Counted from the first letter of the stretch, positions 36,016 to 44,808 are shown. The stretch is DNA of 64,000 nt from an uncultured Faecalibacterium sp. (GCA_900539945.1 UQDV01000002.1:62001-126000); one strand, 5' to 3'. Notes: generated by a model from the sequence alone, not told the origin. Program-made: numbers and translations.

Positions 36016-36459
36016 ATGACGATTGCCATTCTTGCACACGATTCCCGCAAGGAACTCGCGCTTCAGTTCTGCACTGCCTACAGCGCGATCCTTTCCAAAA
36101 ATGTAGTCATTGCCACCGGTACTACCGGACGGATGCTGGCGCAGACCACCGGTCTGCCTGTGCATTGTTATCTCTCCGGCAAGCTGGGCGGCGTACAGCA
36201 GATCACTTCCCGCGTTGCCTGCGACGAAGTGGATCTGGTGCTGTTCTTCCGCGACCCGCTCAAGGTGGATGCTTCCAGCCTGAACGAGCAGAACCTGCTG
36301 CGCCTGTGCGATATGCACGGCGTGCCCATTGCCACCAACATCGCCACCGCCGAGGTGTTGCTGCGCGGTCTGGATCAGGGCGATCTGGACTACCGCGAGG
36401 GCATGCACCCGCCGGTTGTGGAGCCCGTGCCCGTACTGGAACACCGCGCCGTGTGCTGA
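36016..36459 (+). CDS. mgsA: Methylglyoxal synthase
   Basis: A 147-residue enzyme converting dihydroxyacetone phosphate to methylglyoxal plus phosphate, a bypass relieving phosphorylated-sugar stress. Seen: IAILAHDSRKELALQFC, ATGTTGRML, SGKLGGVQQITSRV, and VLFFRDPLKV with the catalytic Asp, then IATNIATAEVLL. Full length. AAAGGAGAG precedes the ATG. A consensus cre site in its leader indicates control by carbon supply. Confidence 0.95.
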   Translation: MTIAILAHDSRKELALQFCTAYSAILSKNVVIATGTTGRMLAQTTGLPVHCYLSGKLGGVQQITSRVACDEVDLVLFFRDPLKVDASSLNEQNLLRLCDMHGVPIATNIATAEVLLRGLDQGDLDYREGMHPPVVEPVPVLEHRAVC

Positions 36460-36482
36460 GACAGACTTTGTGTATAGAGGGA

Positions 36483-36515
36483 AACAACGCCGCAGAAATG
36501 TTCTGCGGCGCTGTT
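36483..36515. terminator. Bidirectional terminator between mgsA and the response regulator
   Basis: AACAACGCCGCAGAA pairs with TTCTGCGGCGCTGTT around a 3-base loop with one mismatch. T-rich exits exist on both strands, between convergent genes. Confidence 0.85.
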
Positions 36516-36522
36516 GTTTTGT

Positions 36523-37221
36523 TTACTCCTGTTTGCCTTCCGGGCGGAACACATAGCCCTTGCCCCACACATTGCACAGGTACACCGGCTTTGCGGGGTC
36601 CGGCTCGATCTTGCTGCGCAGGTTGTGGATGTGCACCTGCACGGTGCGCACATCGCCAAGGCTGTCCTTGCCCCAGATCTTCTGGTAGAGCTCATTGGCC
36701 GTAAAAAAGGTGTTGGGGTTGCGCACGAACAGGCTGAGGATGCGGTATTCCATATCGGCCAGATGGATGTCCTCGCCCCGGCAGTGCACACTGCGGTTGT
36801 CGGCATCCAGCCGGAAAGCCGGGCAGGTGTAGCCCCGGAGACTGGGCTCGGCGGCATCCATCTGCACCCGGCGCACGTTGGCCAGAATGCGGGCCACCAG
36901 CACCTTGTTGTCGTAGGGCTTGGTGAGGAAATCGTCACCGCCCAATTCCAGCGCATGCACGATGGTGTCCACATCGTCCAGGCAGGAGGTAAAGATGATG
37001 GGGCAGTGATGCCCGCTGCGCAGGGTCTGACACAGCTGCATGCCGTTGGTGTCCGGCAGCAGGATGTCCAGCAGGATCACGTCAAAGGGGTCTTTTGCGT
37101 GGGCCAGTGCTTCCTCGCCGGAGGCTGCACACACCACCTCAAACCGCTTCTGACTTTCCAGAAAGATCCGGGTCATTTCCCGGATCATTGCATCATCCTC
37201 CACCAACAGGACACGAATCAT
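36523..37221 (-). CDS. OmpR-family response regulator
   Basis: A 232-residue transcription factor. The receiver domain (1-118) has the acidic pair ED at 8-9, phospho-acceptor Asp52 in LLDILLPD, and the lysine of FLTKPYD. The C-terminal winged helix includes LFVRNPNTFFTANELYQKIWG and VQVHIHNLRSKIE, then VWGKGYVF. It is divergent from a histidine kinase gene, presumably its partner. The shared intergenic region contains an 11-bp inverted repeat covering its -10. Confidence 0.94.
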   Translation of the reverse strand: MIRVLLVEDDAMIREMTRIFLESQKRFEVVCAASGEEALAHAKDPFDVILLDILLPDTNGMQLCQTLRSGHHCPIIFTSCLDDVDTIVHALELGGDDFLTKPYDNKVLVARILANVRRVQMDAAEPSLRGYTCPAFRLDADNRSVHCRGEDIHLADMEYRILSLFVRNPNTFFTANELYQKIWGKDSLGDVRTVQVHIHNLRSKIEPDPAKPVYLCNVWGKGYVFRPEGKQE

Positions 37222-37252
37222 GCCGCCGCTCTCCCTTTTTTGCCAAAATTCT

Positions 37253-37286
37253 GGTATACTGAAACCACCTTACAGTTCAGTATACC
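37253..37286. promoter_or_regulatory. Inverted-repeat operator between regulator and kinase genes
   Basis: GGTATACTGAA (37253-37263) and TTCAGTATACC (37276-37286) form a perfect 11-bp inverted repeat with a 12-base spacer. Each arm contains a TATACT -10-like box, one on each strand, so binding here could control both directions. Confidence 0.65.
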
Positions 37287-37307
37287 CTATTTACGATACC
37301 CTGACAA
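37279..37307 (-). promoter_or_regulatory. Response-regulator gene promoter
   Basis: Minus-strand TTGTCA (37302-37307), a 17-base spacer and TATACT (37279-37284). Confidence 0.65.
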
Positions 37308-37354
37308 CCGCTTTTAGCGAGATTCATGCTTGTATTTCTGAGGAAGGTGTGTTT

Positions 37355-39118
37355 ATGCGGCACAAAACATCCGGCTATTTTCTGCTCTCGGCTCTGCTGG
37401 TGAGCCTGATCCTGGGGCTGTGCATCCTGCTCAACCTGCGCTGTCCGCAGGCGGTCAGCGACGATGCTCTGACCCAGGAACAGCTGACCCGGGGAGTCAC
37501 CCTGACCGGCTGGCAGCAGACCGGCCCCGGGCACTGGCGTTTTGCCTTTGAAGCGCCTGCCGACGTCCCGGAACTGGTGCTCTGCCTTTCCACCCGGTCG
37601 CTGGACGCCGCGCCGGAAGGGCTGGAGCCCACCGACCAGCGTGGTGAGGCCTTCTGGGTGCGGCCGGTGCCCGGCCGGACGTCCGAGATCACTGTGACCA
37701 GCACCACGGTCCCACAGATGTGGTTGATGCTGCCCGACACCCTGTGGCACTGGTGCGAACTGCGCAGCAGCCTGCAGCTGATGGCGCTTGTGGCTTTTGC
37801 CAGCATGGGTGCGGGCATTCTGGCGCTGTTCTGCTTCAAGCCCCAGCATGAACTGGGAGTTTTCCTGCTGTATCTGGGCGTCATGTTCGGTTGGGGGTTG
37901 GCTGTGCTGCTCCCGGCCGGGCAGACCGGCGCACTGCTCGGGTTCCTGATGGGGCTGTATTTTCCCTTTGCCGTGCTCACGCCCCTCTGGCTGTGCTGTT
38001 CCCTGCTCCATGTGGCCCTTCCCCGGCGCGGCAGCCGACGCTTTGCGCTCTCGGTCCTGGGCGTCCTGCTGTTTCTGGTGCTGGGTACATCCACCCAGGC
38101 GGTGCTGCGCAACGTCACCCTGCTGGCCGGCATGGCAATGGTGCTGGTGGTGCTGGCCCGGGCACTGGCAAAAAAAGAGCGCCCGGCCTGGTATCTGCTG
38201 GCAGGCTACATCCTGACCTTTGGCCTGCGTCTGACGGTCGTACTGCCATCCTTCCGGTTCTGGTTTTACCGGGAAAGTTTCCCCTTCTACATGGTGCGCT
38301 GTGCCCGGCTGTACGACATTCCCTTTACGCTGGGGTGTCTGGTGTTTGTCAGCCACCGCTACGCACTGCAATTTGACCGCACCGAGCAGCTGGCGCAGGA
38401 GCTGGAAGCCCGGGTGGCACAGCGCACCCAGGCCCTGCAGAACGAGACGGACGCCCGCAAGAGCATGATGCTGAACATCTTCCACGACCTGCGCAGCCCG
38501 CTGTTCGTCATCGGCAGCGGGCTGGACACGCTGGCCGCCGCGCCGGACGCCCTGCCCACGCTGCTGCCGGTGCTGCAGGAGCGGGTGGGCTTTGTGCGCA
38601 GGCTGACCGAGGACCTGTTTCTGGCGGCTAAGCTGGAGCAGAAGCAGGTCCTGCTCAACGAGGACCGCGCCCGGCTGGAAGCCCTGACTGCAGCGGTGTG
38701 CAGCGCCTGTCAGGCCGAAGCCGCCCACAAAGGAGTGGAGCTGCGGACCGACACCGGCACTCCCCTGCCCGTGTGGGGCGACGCTGTGCGGCTGGAGCAG
38801 ATCTTGCAGAACCTTGTGACCAACGCCATCCACTACACCCCCTCCGGCGGACGGGTCACCGTGGTGTGTGCTGCCGAGAACGGGCAGGCCTGCGTAAAGG
38901 TCACGGACACCGGCTGCGGCATCGCGCCGGAGGATCAGCCCGCCGTGTTTGACCGCTACTTCCACACCACCGCCGACACCAAGCACGATTCCACCGGCCT
39001 CGGTCTGACCATTGCGCAGGAACTGGCGCACCTGCACCGGGGCGAGATCATGCTGCAGAGTGAGCCGGGCAAGGGCAGCTGTTTTACCCTCTGCCTGCCG
39101 CTGTTGGACGCTGAATGA
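37355..39118 (+). CDS. Membrane sensor histidine kinase
   Basis: A 587-residue kinase. The ATG at 37355 follows GAGGAAGG. One N-terminal membrane helix (about 8-26) is followed by an extracellular beta-rich domain (about 35-130) and then a run of six to seven helices, an arrangement like 7TMR-DISM sensors. The cytoplasmic part has a short coiled coil, the H-box FHDLRSPLF with His377, and an HATPase domain with NLVTNAIHYTPSGG, VTDTGCGIAPEDQ and STGLGLTIAQEL. It is paired with the divergent response regulator. The signal is unknown. Confidence 0.92.
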   Translation: MRHKTSGYFLLSALLVSLILGLCILLNLRCPQAVSDDALTQEQLTRGVTLTGWQQTGPGHWRFAFEAPADVPELVLCLSTRSLDAAPEGLEPTDQRGEAFWVRPVPGRTSEITVTSTTVPQMWLMLPDTLWHWCELRSSLQLMALVAFASMGAGILALFCFKPQHELGVFLLYLGVMFGWGLAVLLPAGQTGALLGFLMGLYFPFAVLTPLWLCCSLLHVALPRRGSRRFALSVLGVLLFLVLGTSTQAVLRNVTLLAGMAMVLVVLARALAKKERPAWYLLAGYILTFGLRLTVVLPSFRFWFYRESFPFYMVRCARLYDIPFTLGCLVFVSHRYALQFDRTEQLAQELEARVAQRTQALQNETDARKSMMLNIFHDLRSPLFVIGSGLDTLAAAPDALPTLLPVLQERVGFVRRLTEDLFLAAKLEQKQVLLNEDRARLEALTAAVCSACQAEAAHKGVELRTDTGTPLPVWGDAVRLEQILQNLVTNAIHYTPSGGRVTVVCAAENGQACVKVTDTGCGIAPEDQPAVFDRYFHTTADTKHDSTGLGLTIAQELAHLHRGEIMLQSEPGKGSCFTLCLPLLDAE

Positions 39119-39122
39119 CACA

Positions 39123-39165
39123 AAAAGCCCTGTGGCTTCCCGTTTTGAGAAGCCACAGGGCTTTT
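39123..39165. terminator. Bidirectional terminator after the kinase gene
   Basis: A perfect 17-bp inverted repeat (AAAAGCCCTGTGGCTTC and its complement) has A/T exits on both sides. It serves the kinase and the convergent PLP-enzyme gene. Confidence 0.9.
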
Positions 39166-39224
39166 CTGTTACAGTGCTCAAGCAAGCAGAGCGGACAATT
39201 TTGACGTTTTTTTCAATGACCCAA

Positions 39225-40493
39225 TCAGTCCTTGAAATAAGCCTTCTGGATGGCCAGCAGCACACCGGCGCGGCTGGCGGCAAAGTTCAGGCCGCCCTGC
39301 AGGTAGCAGGTGTAGGGCTCGCGCAGCGGGCCGTCGCAGGACAGCTCGATGGTGCTGCCCTGGGTAAAGCTGCCGCTTGCCATGACCACCTCATCGGTGT
39401 AGCCCGGTTCCGGGCTGGGTTCCGGGGCCGCATAGCTGTCCACCGGGCTGGCAGCCTGGATACCCTGACAGAAACCGATCAGGGCATCGGCGGTGCCGGC
39501 ATCAAAGCAGGTCACGATGTCGTTGTGGTCATCACAGTAGCGCGGCACCGGGTTCTTGCCCAGCAGCTCCAGCATGCACTGCGCATAAATGGCGGTCTTG
39601 ATGGCCTCACACACCACGCCGGGGGCATAGTAGAAGCCCAGATACATGTCGCGGGGCGTTTCCAGCGTGCAGCCCAGTTCCTTGCCCAGGCCAGGCGCGT
39701 TCAGGCGGTAGGCGCACAGCTCCACCAGATCCTTCCGGCCGGCAATGTAGCCGCCGGTGGGCGCAATTCCGCCGCCGGGGTTCTTGATGAGACTGCCCAC
39801 CACAAGGTCGGCACCCACCTGGCAGGGCTCCTGCGTCTGGGTGAACTCGCCGTAGCAGTTGTCCACAAAGATGATGATATCCGGGTTGGCGGCACGGGCG
39901 GTGTCGGCAACCTTTTTGATGGTGTCCAGATCAAAGGCGTTGCGCTGCAGATAGCCGCGGCTGCGCTGGATATGGCACACCTTGGCCCCGGGGGCCTTCT
40001 GTGCAATCAGGTCGTAGTCCGGGGTGAAGTCAGCCTTGAGGGGAGCTTCGTCGTATTGGATGCCGTAGTCCATCAGGGTACCGGTGCCCTTGCCCTTGCC
40101 GTCCAGACCGATGACGCCCTCCAGCGTATCGTAGGGACGGCCGGTGGCGGCCAACAGGGTGTCCCCTGCCCGCAGCAGGCCGAACAGGGCCACCGCCAGC
40201 GTATGGGTGCCGCTCTGGAACTGGCTGCGCACCAGTGCATCCTCTGCGCCCATCACCTCGGCAAAGATCTGTTCCAGCTTTGCGCGGCCGGTGTCCCACA
40301 GGCCGTAGCCGGTGGTACCCAGCATATCGGTGGAGGACATCTGGGTGTCGGCAAAGGCCTTGAGCATCTTGAGCTGGTTGAAATCGCGGATTTCCTCCAT
40401 ATGGCGGAAATAGGGCTGGCACAGCTCCATGGCCTTTTCGTCCAGTGCCAGCACTTCGGGTTTGTAATCAAAAAAGTGGTTGAGAATCGACAT
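39225..40493 (-). CDS. PLP-dependent methionine gamma-lyase family (aluminium-resistance) protein
   Basis: A 422-residue fold-type I PLP enzyme of the YnbB/aluminium-resistance group. Seen: an FDYKPEVLALDEKAMELCQPYFRHM start, SQFQSGTHTLAVALFGLLRAGD, IIIFVDNCYGEF with the PLP-binding Asp, and VVGSLIKNPGGGIAPTGGYIAG with the Schiff-base Lys. The family is annotated as acting on sulfur amino acids, but the true reaction is not established. AAGGAAA precedes the ATG. It follows the murD-GNAT pair on the same strand after 100 bases. Confidence 0.88.
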   Translation of the reverse strand: MSILNHFFDYKPEVLALDEKAMELCQPYFRHMEEIRDFNQLKMLKAFADTQMSSTDMLGTTGYGLWDTGRAKLEQIFAEVMGAEDALVRSQFQSGTHTLAVALFGLLRAGDTLLAATGRPYDTLEGVIGLDGKGKGTGTLMDYGIQYDEAPLKADFTPDYDLIAQKAPGAKVCHIQRSRGYLQRNAFDLDTIKKVADTARAANPDIIIFVDNCYGEFTQTQEPCQVGADLVVGSLIKNPGGGIAPTGGYIAGRKDLVELCAYRLNAPGLGKELGCTLETPRDMYLGFYYAPGVVCEAIKTAIYAQCMLELLGKNPVPRYCDDHNDIVTCFDAGTADALIGFCQGIQAASPVDSYAAPEPSPEPGYTDEVVMASGSFTQGSTIELSCDGPLREPYTCYLQGGLNFAASRAGVLLAIQKAYFKD

Positions 40494-40593
40494 ATCTGTT
40501 TCCTTAATTTAATGTTCTTGTATTTTCAGAAGCATGGACGCTCCGCTGGGCCAGAGGACAAGAGTGAAACGGAGGGCATTCAAATCGTCCGGC

Positions 40594-41352
40594 TCACGGC
40601 GCGGCAAAACGTACATACTCCCCCAGCTTTGCAAAGCCGAGGCGGGTGTAAAAATGCACCCGTTCCGGGGCGCAGAGGAACACCGGGTGCTCCCCTTCTG
40701 CTGCAAGGGCGTTGGCCATCTGCACGATGAGCCGCCCGCCGATGCCTTTGCCGCGCAAGGGCTCTGCAGTCTGGCCGCAGGCCATGTAGGCCTGTCCGTT
40801 TGCGACCGCATAGGCGCCCACGGTGCACACCGTCTGCTCGCCCTGCTGCAGCGCCCAGACCACGGCCCGGCCCCGGCTGCGCTTGGAGCACAGCTCTGAA
40901 TAGGCATCGTCCCGCCGGGCGGGGTCCGTTGGATAAAGCGCCTGCGCCACCGTCATGGCGGGCGGCTGGGCGTCAAGAGTCAGGCTGCTCCAAAGAGCAT
41001 CCTCCACAGCAGGCAGGGGCAGCACTTTGCCGGGAGCAAGGCCGAACACCGTCAGCGTTTCGGCCCGGTGCCAGCCTGTGGGCGGCAGGCAGACGCCCTC
41101 GTCCAGAATGACGCTCCCACAGCCGCAGAAGGCCAGAAAGCTTGCCAGCTCCTCCGGGTTTGCATGCCCGGCTGCCCATGCCGTGCGGCCGCTGAGTTCC
41201 AGCGCCAGTGTGGGGCCGGCATAGAACCGGCCGGGCTGGCTTTTGCCGAAGATCTGCCGATCCAGCGGCAGCAGGGCGTCCAGCACCCAGCGCCCCCGGC
41301 AAGCGTTCCGGAAGCGGGCACGGCGCGCCGGGGTGTTGACCCGTGCGATCAC
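40594..41352 (-). CDS. GNAT-family N-acetyltransferase
   Basis: A 252-residue protein. The C-terminal 110 residues are a GNAT domain (VCTVGAYAVANGQAYMACGQTAEPLRGKGIGGRLIVQMANALAAEG, with the acetyl-CoA-binding RGKGIG and FYTRLGF). The N-terminal half is a divergent GNAT-like region. The start is a GTG at 41352 whose GTGA overlaps the murD stop, so translation is coupled. The acceptor substrate is unknown. A link to cell-wall precursors is suggested only by the coupling to murD. Confidence 0.85.
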   Translation of the reverse strand: MIARVNTPARRARFRNACRGRWVLDALLPLDRQIFGKSQPGRFYAGPTLALELSGRTAWAAGHANPEELASFLAFCGCGSVILDEGVCLPPTGWHRAETLTVFGLAPGKVLPLPAVEDALWSSLTLDAQPPAMTVAQALYPTDPARRDDAYSELCSKRSRGRAVVWALQQGEQTVCTVGAYAVANGQAYMACGQTAEPLRGKGIGGRLIVQMANALAAEGEHPVFLCAPERVHFYTRLGFAKLGEYVRFAAP

Positions 41353-42749
41353 TTGAGCGCGTTGACGATCTTCTTGAACTCACGGCCGCGCACCTCAAAG
41401 TTGGGGTACAGGTCGAACGAAGCACTGGCCGGAGACAGGATGATGATGTCGCCGGGCTTTGCGGCGGCGCGGGCCAGCTCCACAGCGTGCTGCATGTTGT
41501 CGGCGTGCTGGATGGGCAGAGCTGCTTCGTCAAAGCCTTCGCATTCGCGCACAGCTTTCTCAATGCGGGGGCCGGTGGCCCCCATCAGCACCAGGTTCTT
41601 GACGTGGGCAATGACTTCCGGTGCCAGCGGCTCATACGGGATGTGCTTGTCGTAGCCGCCCGCAATGAGGATGACCTTCTGGTTGAAGCTGCGCAGGCCC
41701 GCAATGGTGCGGGTGGGGCTGGTACCGATGGAGTCGTTGTAGTACAGCACGCCGTCCAGGGTGCGCACCGGCTCAATGCGGTGCTCCACACCGGTAAAGG
41801 TGCTGCCCACCTGCTGGATGGCTTCCACCGGCACGAGGCCCCACACGGCAGCCGCAGCAGCCAGCAGGTTCTCGATGTTGTGCAGGCCGCGCAGCTTCAC
41901 GTCCTTCTGAGCCAGGAACGGGGTCACCACACCGTCCTCGGCCATGCAGAGCATGCCGTCCTTGCGCAGGAAGGCACCGTTGTCGGTGTCGTGCAAGCGG
42001 GTGAACCACACCTGCTTGCCCTTGCAGTCCTTCTGCATGGAGCGGCTGATCTCGTTCTCATAGCCCAGCACGGCACGGCAGGGCGGGGTCTGGTACAGCA
42101 GGATGTTGCGCTTGGCGTCGATGTACTCCTGCATATCCTTGTGGTGGTCCAGATGGTTGGGGGTGACGTTGGTCACCACGGCCACATTGGGGCTGGAATG
42201 CATGCTGATGAGCTGGAAGCTGGACAGTTCTACCACGGCCACATCGTCGGGGCTCACCTCGGGCAGCATGGGCAGCAGCGCTGCACCGATGTTGCCGCCC
42301 AGATGTACCTTGCGGCCAGCGGCCTCGAAGAACTTGGCGATCAGGGTCGTGGTGGTGGTCTTGCCGTCGGAGCCGGTCACAGCCACGATGGGGCAGGGGC
42401 AGAAATCAAAGAACAGTTCCACCTCGCTGGTGACCATGGTACCGGCCGCCATGGCATCCTGCAGGGGTTTCTCAAAGTAGCCCACAAAGCCGGGGGTGCG
42501 CATAATGATATCCTGGCCCTTGAAGCCGTCCAGATAGTTCTCGCCCAGGCTCAGGTCGATGCCCAGCTCCCGGATGGTGGCGGCGTAATCTCCGAAGTCC
42601 TCCACGCTCTTTTTCTGGTCGCACAGGGTAACGTGTGCCCCCAGCTCCACAAATTCTTTGATCAGGGTCTTGTGGCTGACGCCCGCGCCGATAAAGGCCA
42701 CCTTTTTGCCCTTGATGAGCTGTTCGAGCTTCTGTTGATCCTTCTGCAT
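41349..42749 (-). CDS. murD: UDP-N-acetylmuramoylalanine-D-glutamate ligase
   Basis: A 466-residue cytosolic ligase adding D-glutamate to UDP-MurNAc-L-alanine in peptidoglycan synthesis. The ATG at 42749 follows GAAGGAGG; the 50 codons above it are leader. Seen: VAFIGAGVSHKTLIKEF, the ATP loop VAVTGSDGKTTTTTLIAKFFE, VELSSFQL, NVTPNHLDHH, HRIEPVRTLDGVLYYNDSIGTSPTRTIAGLRSF and ILIAGGYDKHIPYEPLA. It stands apart from other mur genes and is coupled to a GNAT gene. Confidence 0.96.
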   Translation of the reverse strand: MQKDQQKLEQLIKGKKVAFIGAGVSHKTLIKEFVELGAHVTLCDQKKSVEDFGDYAATIRELGIDLSLGENYLDGFKGQDIIMRTPGFVGYFEKPLQDAMAAGTMVTSEVELFFDFCPCPIVAVTGSDGKTTTTTLIAKFFEAAGRKVHLGGNIGAALLPMLPEVSPDDVAVVELSSFQLISMHSSPNVAVVTNVTPNHLDHHKDMQEYIDAKRNILLYQTPPCRAVLGYENEISRSMQKDCKGKQVWFTRLHDTDNGAFLRKDGMLCMAEDGVVTPFLAQKDVKLRGLHNIENLLAAAAAVWGLVPVEAIQQVGSTFTGVEHRIEPVRTLDGVLYYNDSIGTSPTRTIAGLRSFNQKVILIAGGYDKHIPYEPLAPEVIAHVKNLVLMGATGPRIEKAVRECEGFDEAALPIQHADNMQHAVELARAAAKPGDIIILSPASASFDLYPNFEVRGREFKKIVNALK

Positions 42750-42827
42750 AAAAACAGATCCTCCTTCGTACAGTATCGTATTCTGAACACGCCGGAACTG
42801 CCCGGCATTTGTGAGTTTCGCTGTACT

Positions 42828-42856
42828 ATTATAGTCCATTTGGCCGCGCTTGGCAA
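42828..42856 (-). promoter_or_regulatory. murD promoter
   Basis: Minus-strand TTGCCA (42851-42856), a 17-base spacer and TATAAT (42828-42833), an exact -10. Confidence 0.8.
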
Positions 42857-42909
42857 CGGAAAACCGTGCACTCGGCACCAAAAAGCGCGGTAAATTCACA
42901 AAAAGGCAA

Positions 42910-42938
42910 TTGTTTTTTGTCTGTGTTTCTGCTACACT
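42910..42938 (+). promoter_or_regulatory. Promoter of the oligopeptide-binding lipoprotein gene
   Basis: TTGTTT (42910-42915), a 17-base spacer and TACACT (42933-42938), divergent from the murD promoter. Confidence 0.65.
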
Positions 42939-42974
42939 TGTCGATGCAGAGCCGTTTTTGAGGGTTTCTGCACC

Positions 42975-44570
42975 ATGATGAACGGAATGAGGGTTTCTTT
43001 TTTGAATCGTTTTTTGCGCATGACCGCAGTGGTGCTTGCCGCTGCGTTTGCTTTTCTGCTTGCGGGCTGCGGCGGCAGCTCCGCCAGCACCAGCTTTACC
43101 TGGTTTGTGGACAATATCCCCGCAAACCTTGACCCGCAGGTAGCCACCAAGGCCGAGGATGTGATCGCCTGCGAGAACCTGTACGGCGGACTCGTGCGCC
43201 GCAATGCCAGCGGCGAGCTGGTGCCGGACCTGTGTGAGCGGTGGGAGATCTCCTCCGACGGGCTCACCTATACCTTTTATTTAAAGAGCGGCCTGACCTA
43301 CACCGGCACAAAAGGTTCCGCCACGGACTACGCCATCACCGCTGAAGATTTCGTGTATGCATTTCGCCGGGTGTTCGACCCCCAGACAGCCTCGCCCTAT
43401 GCGGTGGAGTTTTCTGCCATCCAGAACAGTGCCGCCGTGCTGGACGGCACTGCCGACCCCGGCACGCTGGGCGTGTCGGCCATCGGAGAACTGACGCTGG
43501 TGTTCCGCCTGAGCGAGCGGGACGACACCTTCCTTTCCAAACTCACCCTGCCGGGTGCCATGCCCTGTGACGAAGCCTTTTTTGAGAGCACCCGCGGCAC
43601 CTACGGTCTGAGCAGTGCATCCACTCTGTCCAGCGGCAGCTTTTACATCTACAACTGGACGGCCAGCGGCCTATTCCTGCGCCGCAGTGCCGCGTCCCCG
43701 CTGGTGAACAACCTGCGCCTTGTGCAGAACACCAGCAACACCGACAAGAGTGCCGCCCAGCTCATTGCAGACGAAAAGTGCTCGGCCGCCCTGGATGACA
43801 CCGCCGAAGCCACTTCCCTGCAGAGCGTGGAATACTCCGACACCACCTGGGCCCTGCTGTTCAACGCATCGGAAGGCTCGGTGTTCGCGGTTGCATCCCT
43901 GCGGCAGGCGCTGGCCGGCATCGCCCTGCAGAACCTGTCGGTGCCCTCCTCGGGGCTGTTCACGGAGGTAACCGGCCTTGTTCCGGACGGCCTGACCGTG
44001 GACGGCATCGACTACCGCGATGCTGCCGGGGACCTGCTGCCCACCATCCCGGATGCAAAGGCATTGTACATGCAGGCCCGGCAAGGCATGGCCAGCTCCG
44101 ACTTCAACGGGGTGACCATTCTGCTGCCCCAGGGCTCCGGCCTGACCGAGACGGTGGAGCAGATCAACGGTGCCTGGCAGAAAGACTGTTCCCTCTTCTT
44201 CTCGGTGGAAGAGGTGCCGCAGGAGGAGTTCGACGCCCGCCTTGCCAGCGGCAAATACACCATCGCACTGGCTCCCATCCGGGCCGAGGGCGGCAGCGTA
44301 TACCAGATGCTGCAGCAATTTGCCGGAGACAACAATCTGACCGGCATCACCGATCCGCTCTATGCCGGGACCCTGTCTGAAAGCATCCAGCGCACCGGCT
44401 CCGCACGCTGCCAGCTGCTGCGCGATTGTGAACGCCAGCTGCTGGAGGGCTGCACCGTGGTGCCGCTTGCTGCCCAGCAGAAGCGTCTGCTGGTGGCTGA
44501 CGGCGTGGAAGGGCTGGTGTTCGACCCCTTTACCCCGGTGCTGGACCTGACCTACACCACGAAGAACTGA
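42975..44570 (+). CDS. Orphan oligopeptide-binding ABC lipoprotein (SBP family 5)
   Basis: A 531-residue lipoprotein. The signal peptide ends at the lipobox FLLAGC, with Cys32 lipidated. The body resembles OppA/DppA-type binding proteins: NLDPQVATKAEDVIACENLYGGLV, LCERWEISSDGLTYTFYLKSGLTY, and ITAEDFVYAFRRVFDPQTASPYA. No permease or ATPase gene is adjacent, so it must share a transporter encoded elsewhere or act as a sensor. It lies divergent from murD, which would fit cell-wall peptide capture, but that is inference. Confidence 0.88.
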   Translation: MMNGMRVSFLNRFLRMTAVVLAAAFAFLLAGCGGSSASTSFTWFVDNIPANLDPQVATKAEDVIACENLYGGLVRRNASGELVPDLCERWEISSDGLTYTFYLKSGLTYTGTKGSATDYAITAEDFVYAFRRVFDPQTASPYAVEFSAIQNSAAVLDGTADPGTLGVSAIGELTLVFRLSERDDTFLSKLTLPGAMPCDEAFFESTRGTYGLSSASTLSSGSFYIYNWTASGLFLRRSAASPLVNNLRLVQNTSNTDKSAAQLIADEKCSAALDDTAEATSLQSVEYSDTTWALLFNASEGSVFAVASLRQALAGIALQNLSVPSSGLFTEVTGLVPDGLTVDGIDYRDAAGDLLPTIPDAKALYMQARQGMASSDFNGVTILLPQGSGLTETVEQINGAWQKDCSLFFSVEEVPQEEFDARLASGKYTIALAPIRAEGGSVYQMLQQFAGDNNLTGITDPLYAGTLSESIQRTGSARCQLLRDCERQLLEGCTVVPLAAQQKRLLVADGVEGLVFDPFTPVLDLTYTTKN

Positions 44571-44597
44571 CCCGACCGTTTTCGACGCGATCCGCTC

Positions 44598-44626
44598 TTG
44601 ACATTTGTCCCCTGCTTTGCTACAAT
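44598..44626 (+). promoter_or_regulatory. tRNA-Gly promoter
   Basis: A consensus TTGACA (44598-44603), a 17-base spacer and TACAAT (44621-44626), 13 bases before the tRNA. Confidence 0.85.
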
Positions 44627-44639
44627 GATAAAGCAGTGT

Positions 44640-44715
44640 GCAGGGTTAGCTCATCCGGTAGAGCGACTGCTTCCCAAGCAGTAGGCGGCGGGTTCGAGTC
44701 CCGTATCCTGCTCCA
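44640..44715 (+). tRNA. tRNA-Gly (anticodon CCC)
   Basis: A cloverleaf of 73 bases plus an encoded CCA. The acceptor GCAGGGT pairs with ATCCTGC with one G-T. The D-arm is GCTC/GAGC. The anticodon stem ACTGC/GCAGT has loop TTCCCAA, giving CCC and decoding GGG. The T-arm has TTCGAGT. It stands alone with its own promoter and terminator. Confidence 0.95.
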
Positions 44716-44719
44716 GCAC

Positions 44720-44768
44720 AACAAGCCCCCGGTCTTGCATGAATTTCGTGTAGGGTCGGGGGCTTGTT
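44720..44768 (+). terminator. Terminator after tRNA-Gly
   Basis: AACAAGCCCCCG pairs with CGGGGGCTTGTT across a 25-base loop, ending in TTTT. Confidence 0.85.
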
Positions 44769-44779
44769 TTATGCCGCTC

Positions 44780-44808
44780 TTGCGTTTTTCCCGGTACTGT
44801 GCTATACT
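44780..44808 (+). promoter_or_regulatory. Promoter of the riboswitch-cbiK transcript
   Basis: TTGCGT (44780-44785), a 17-base spacer and TATACT (44803-44808), about 25 bases before the riboswitch core. Confidence 0.7.
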
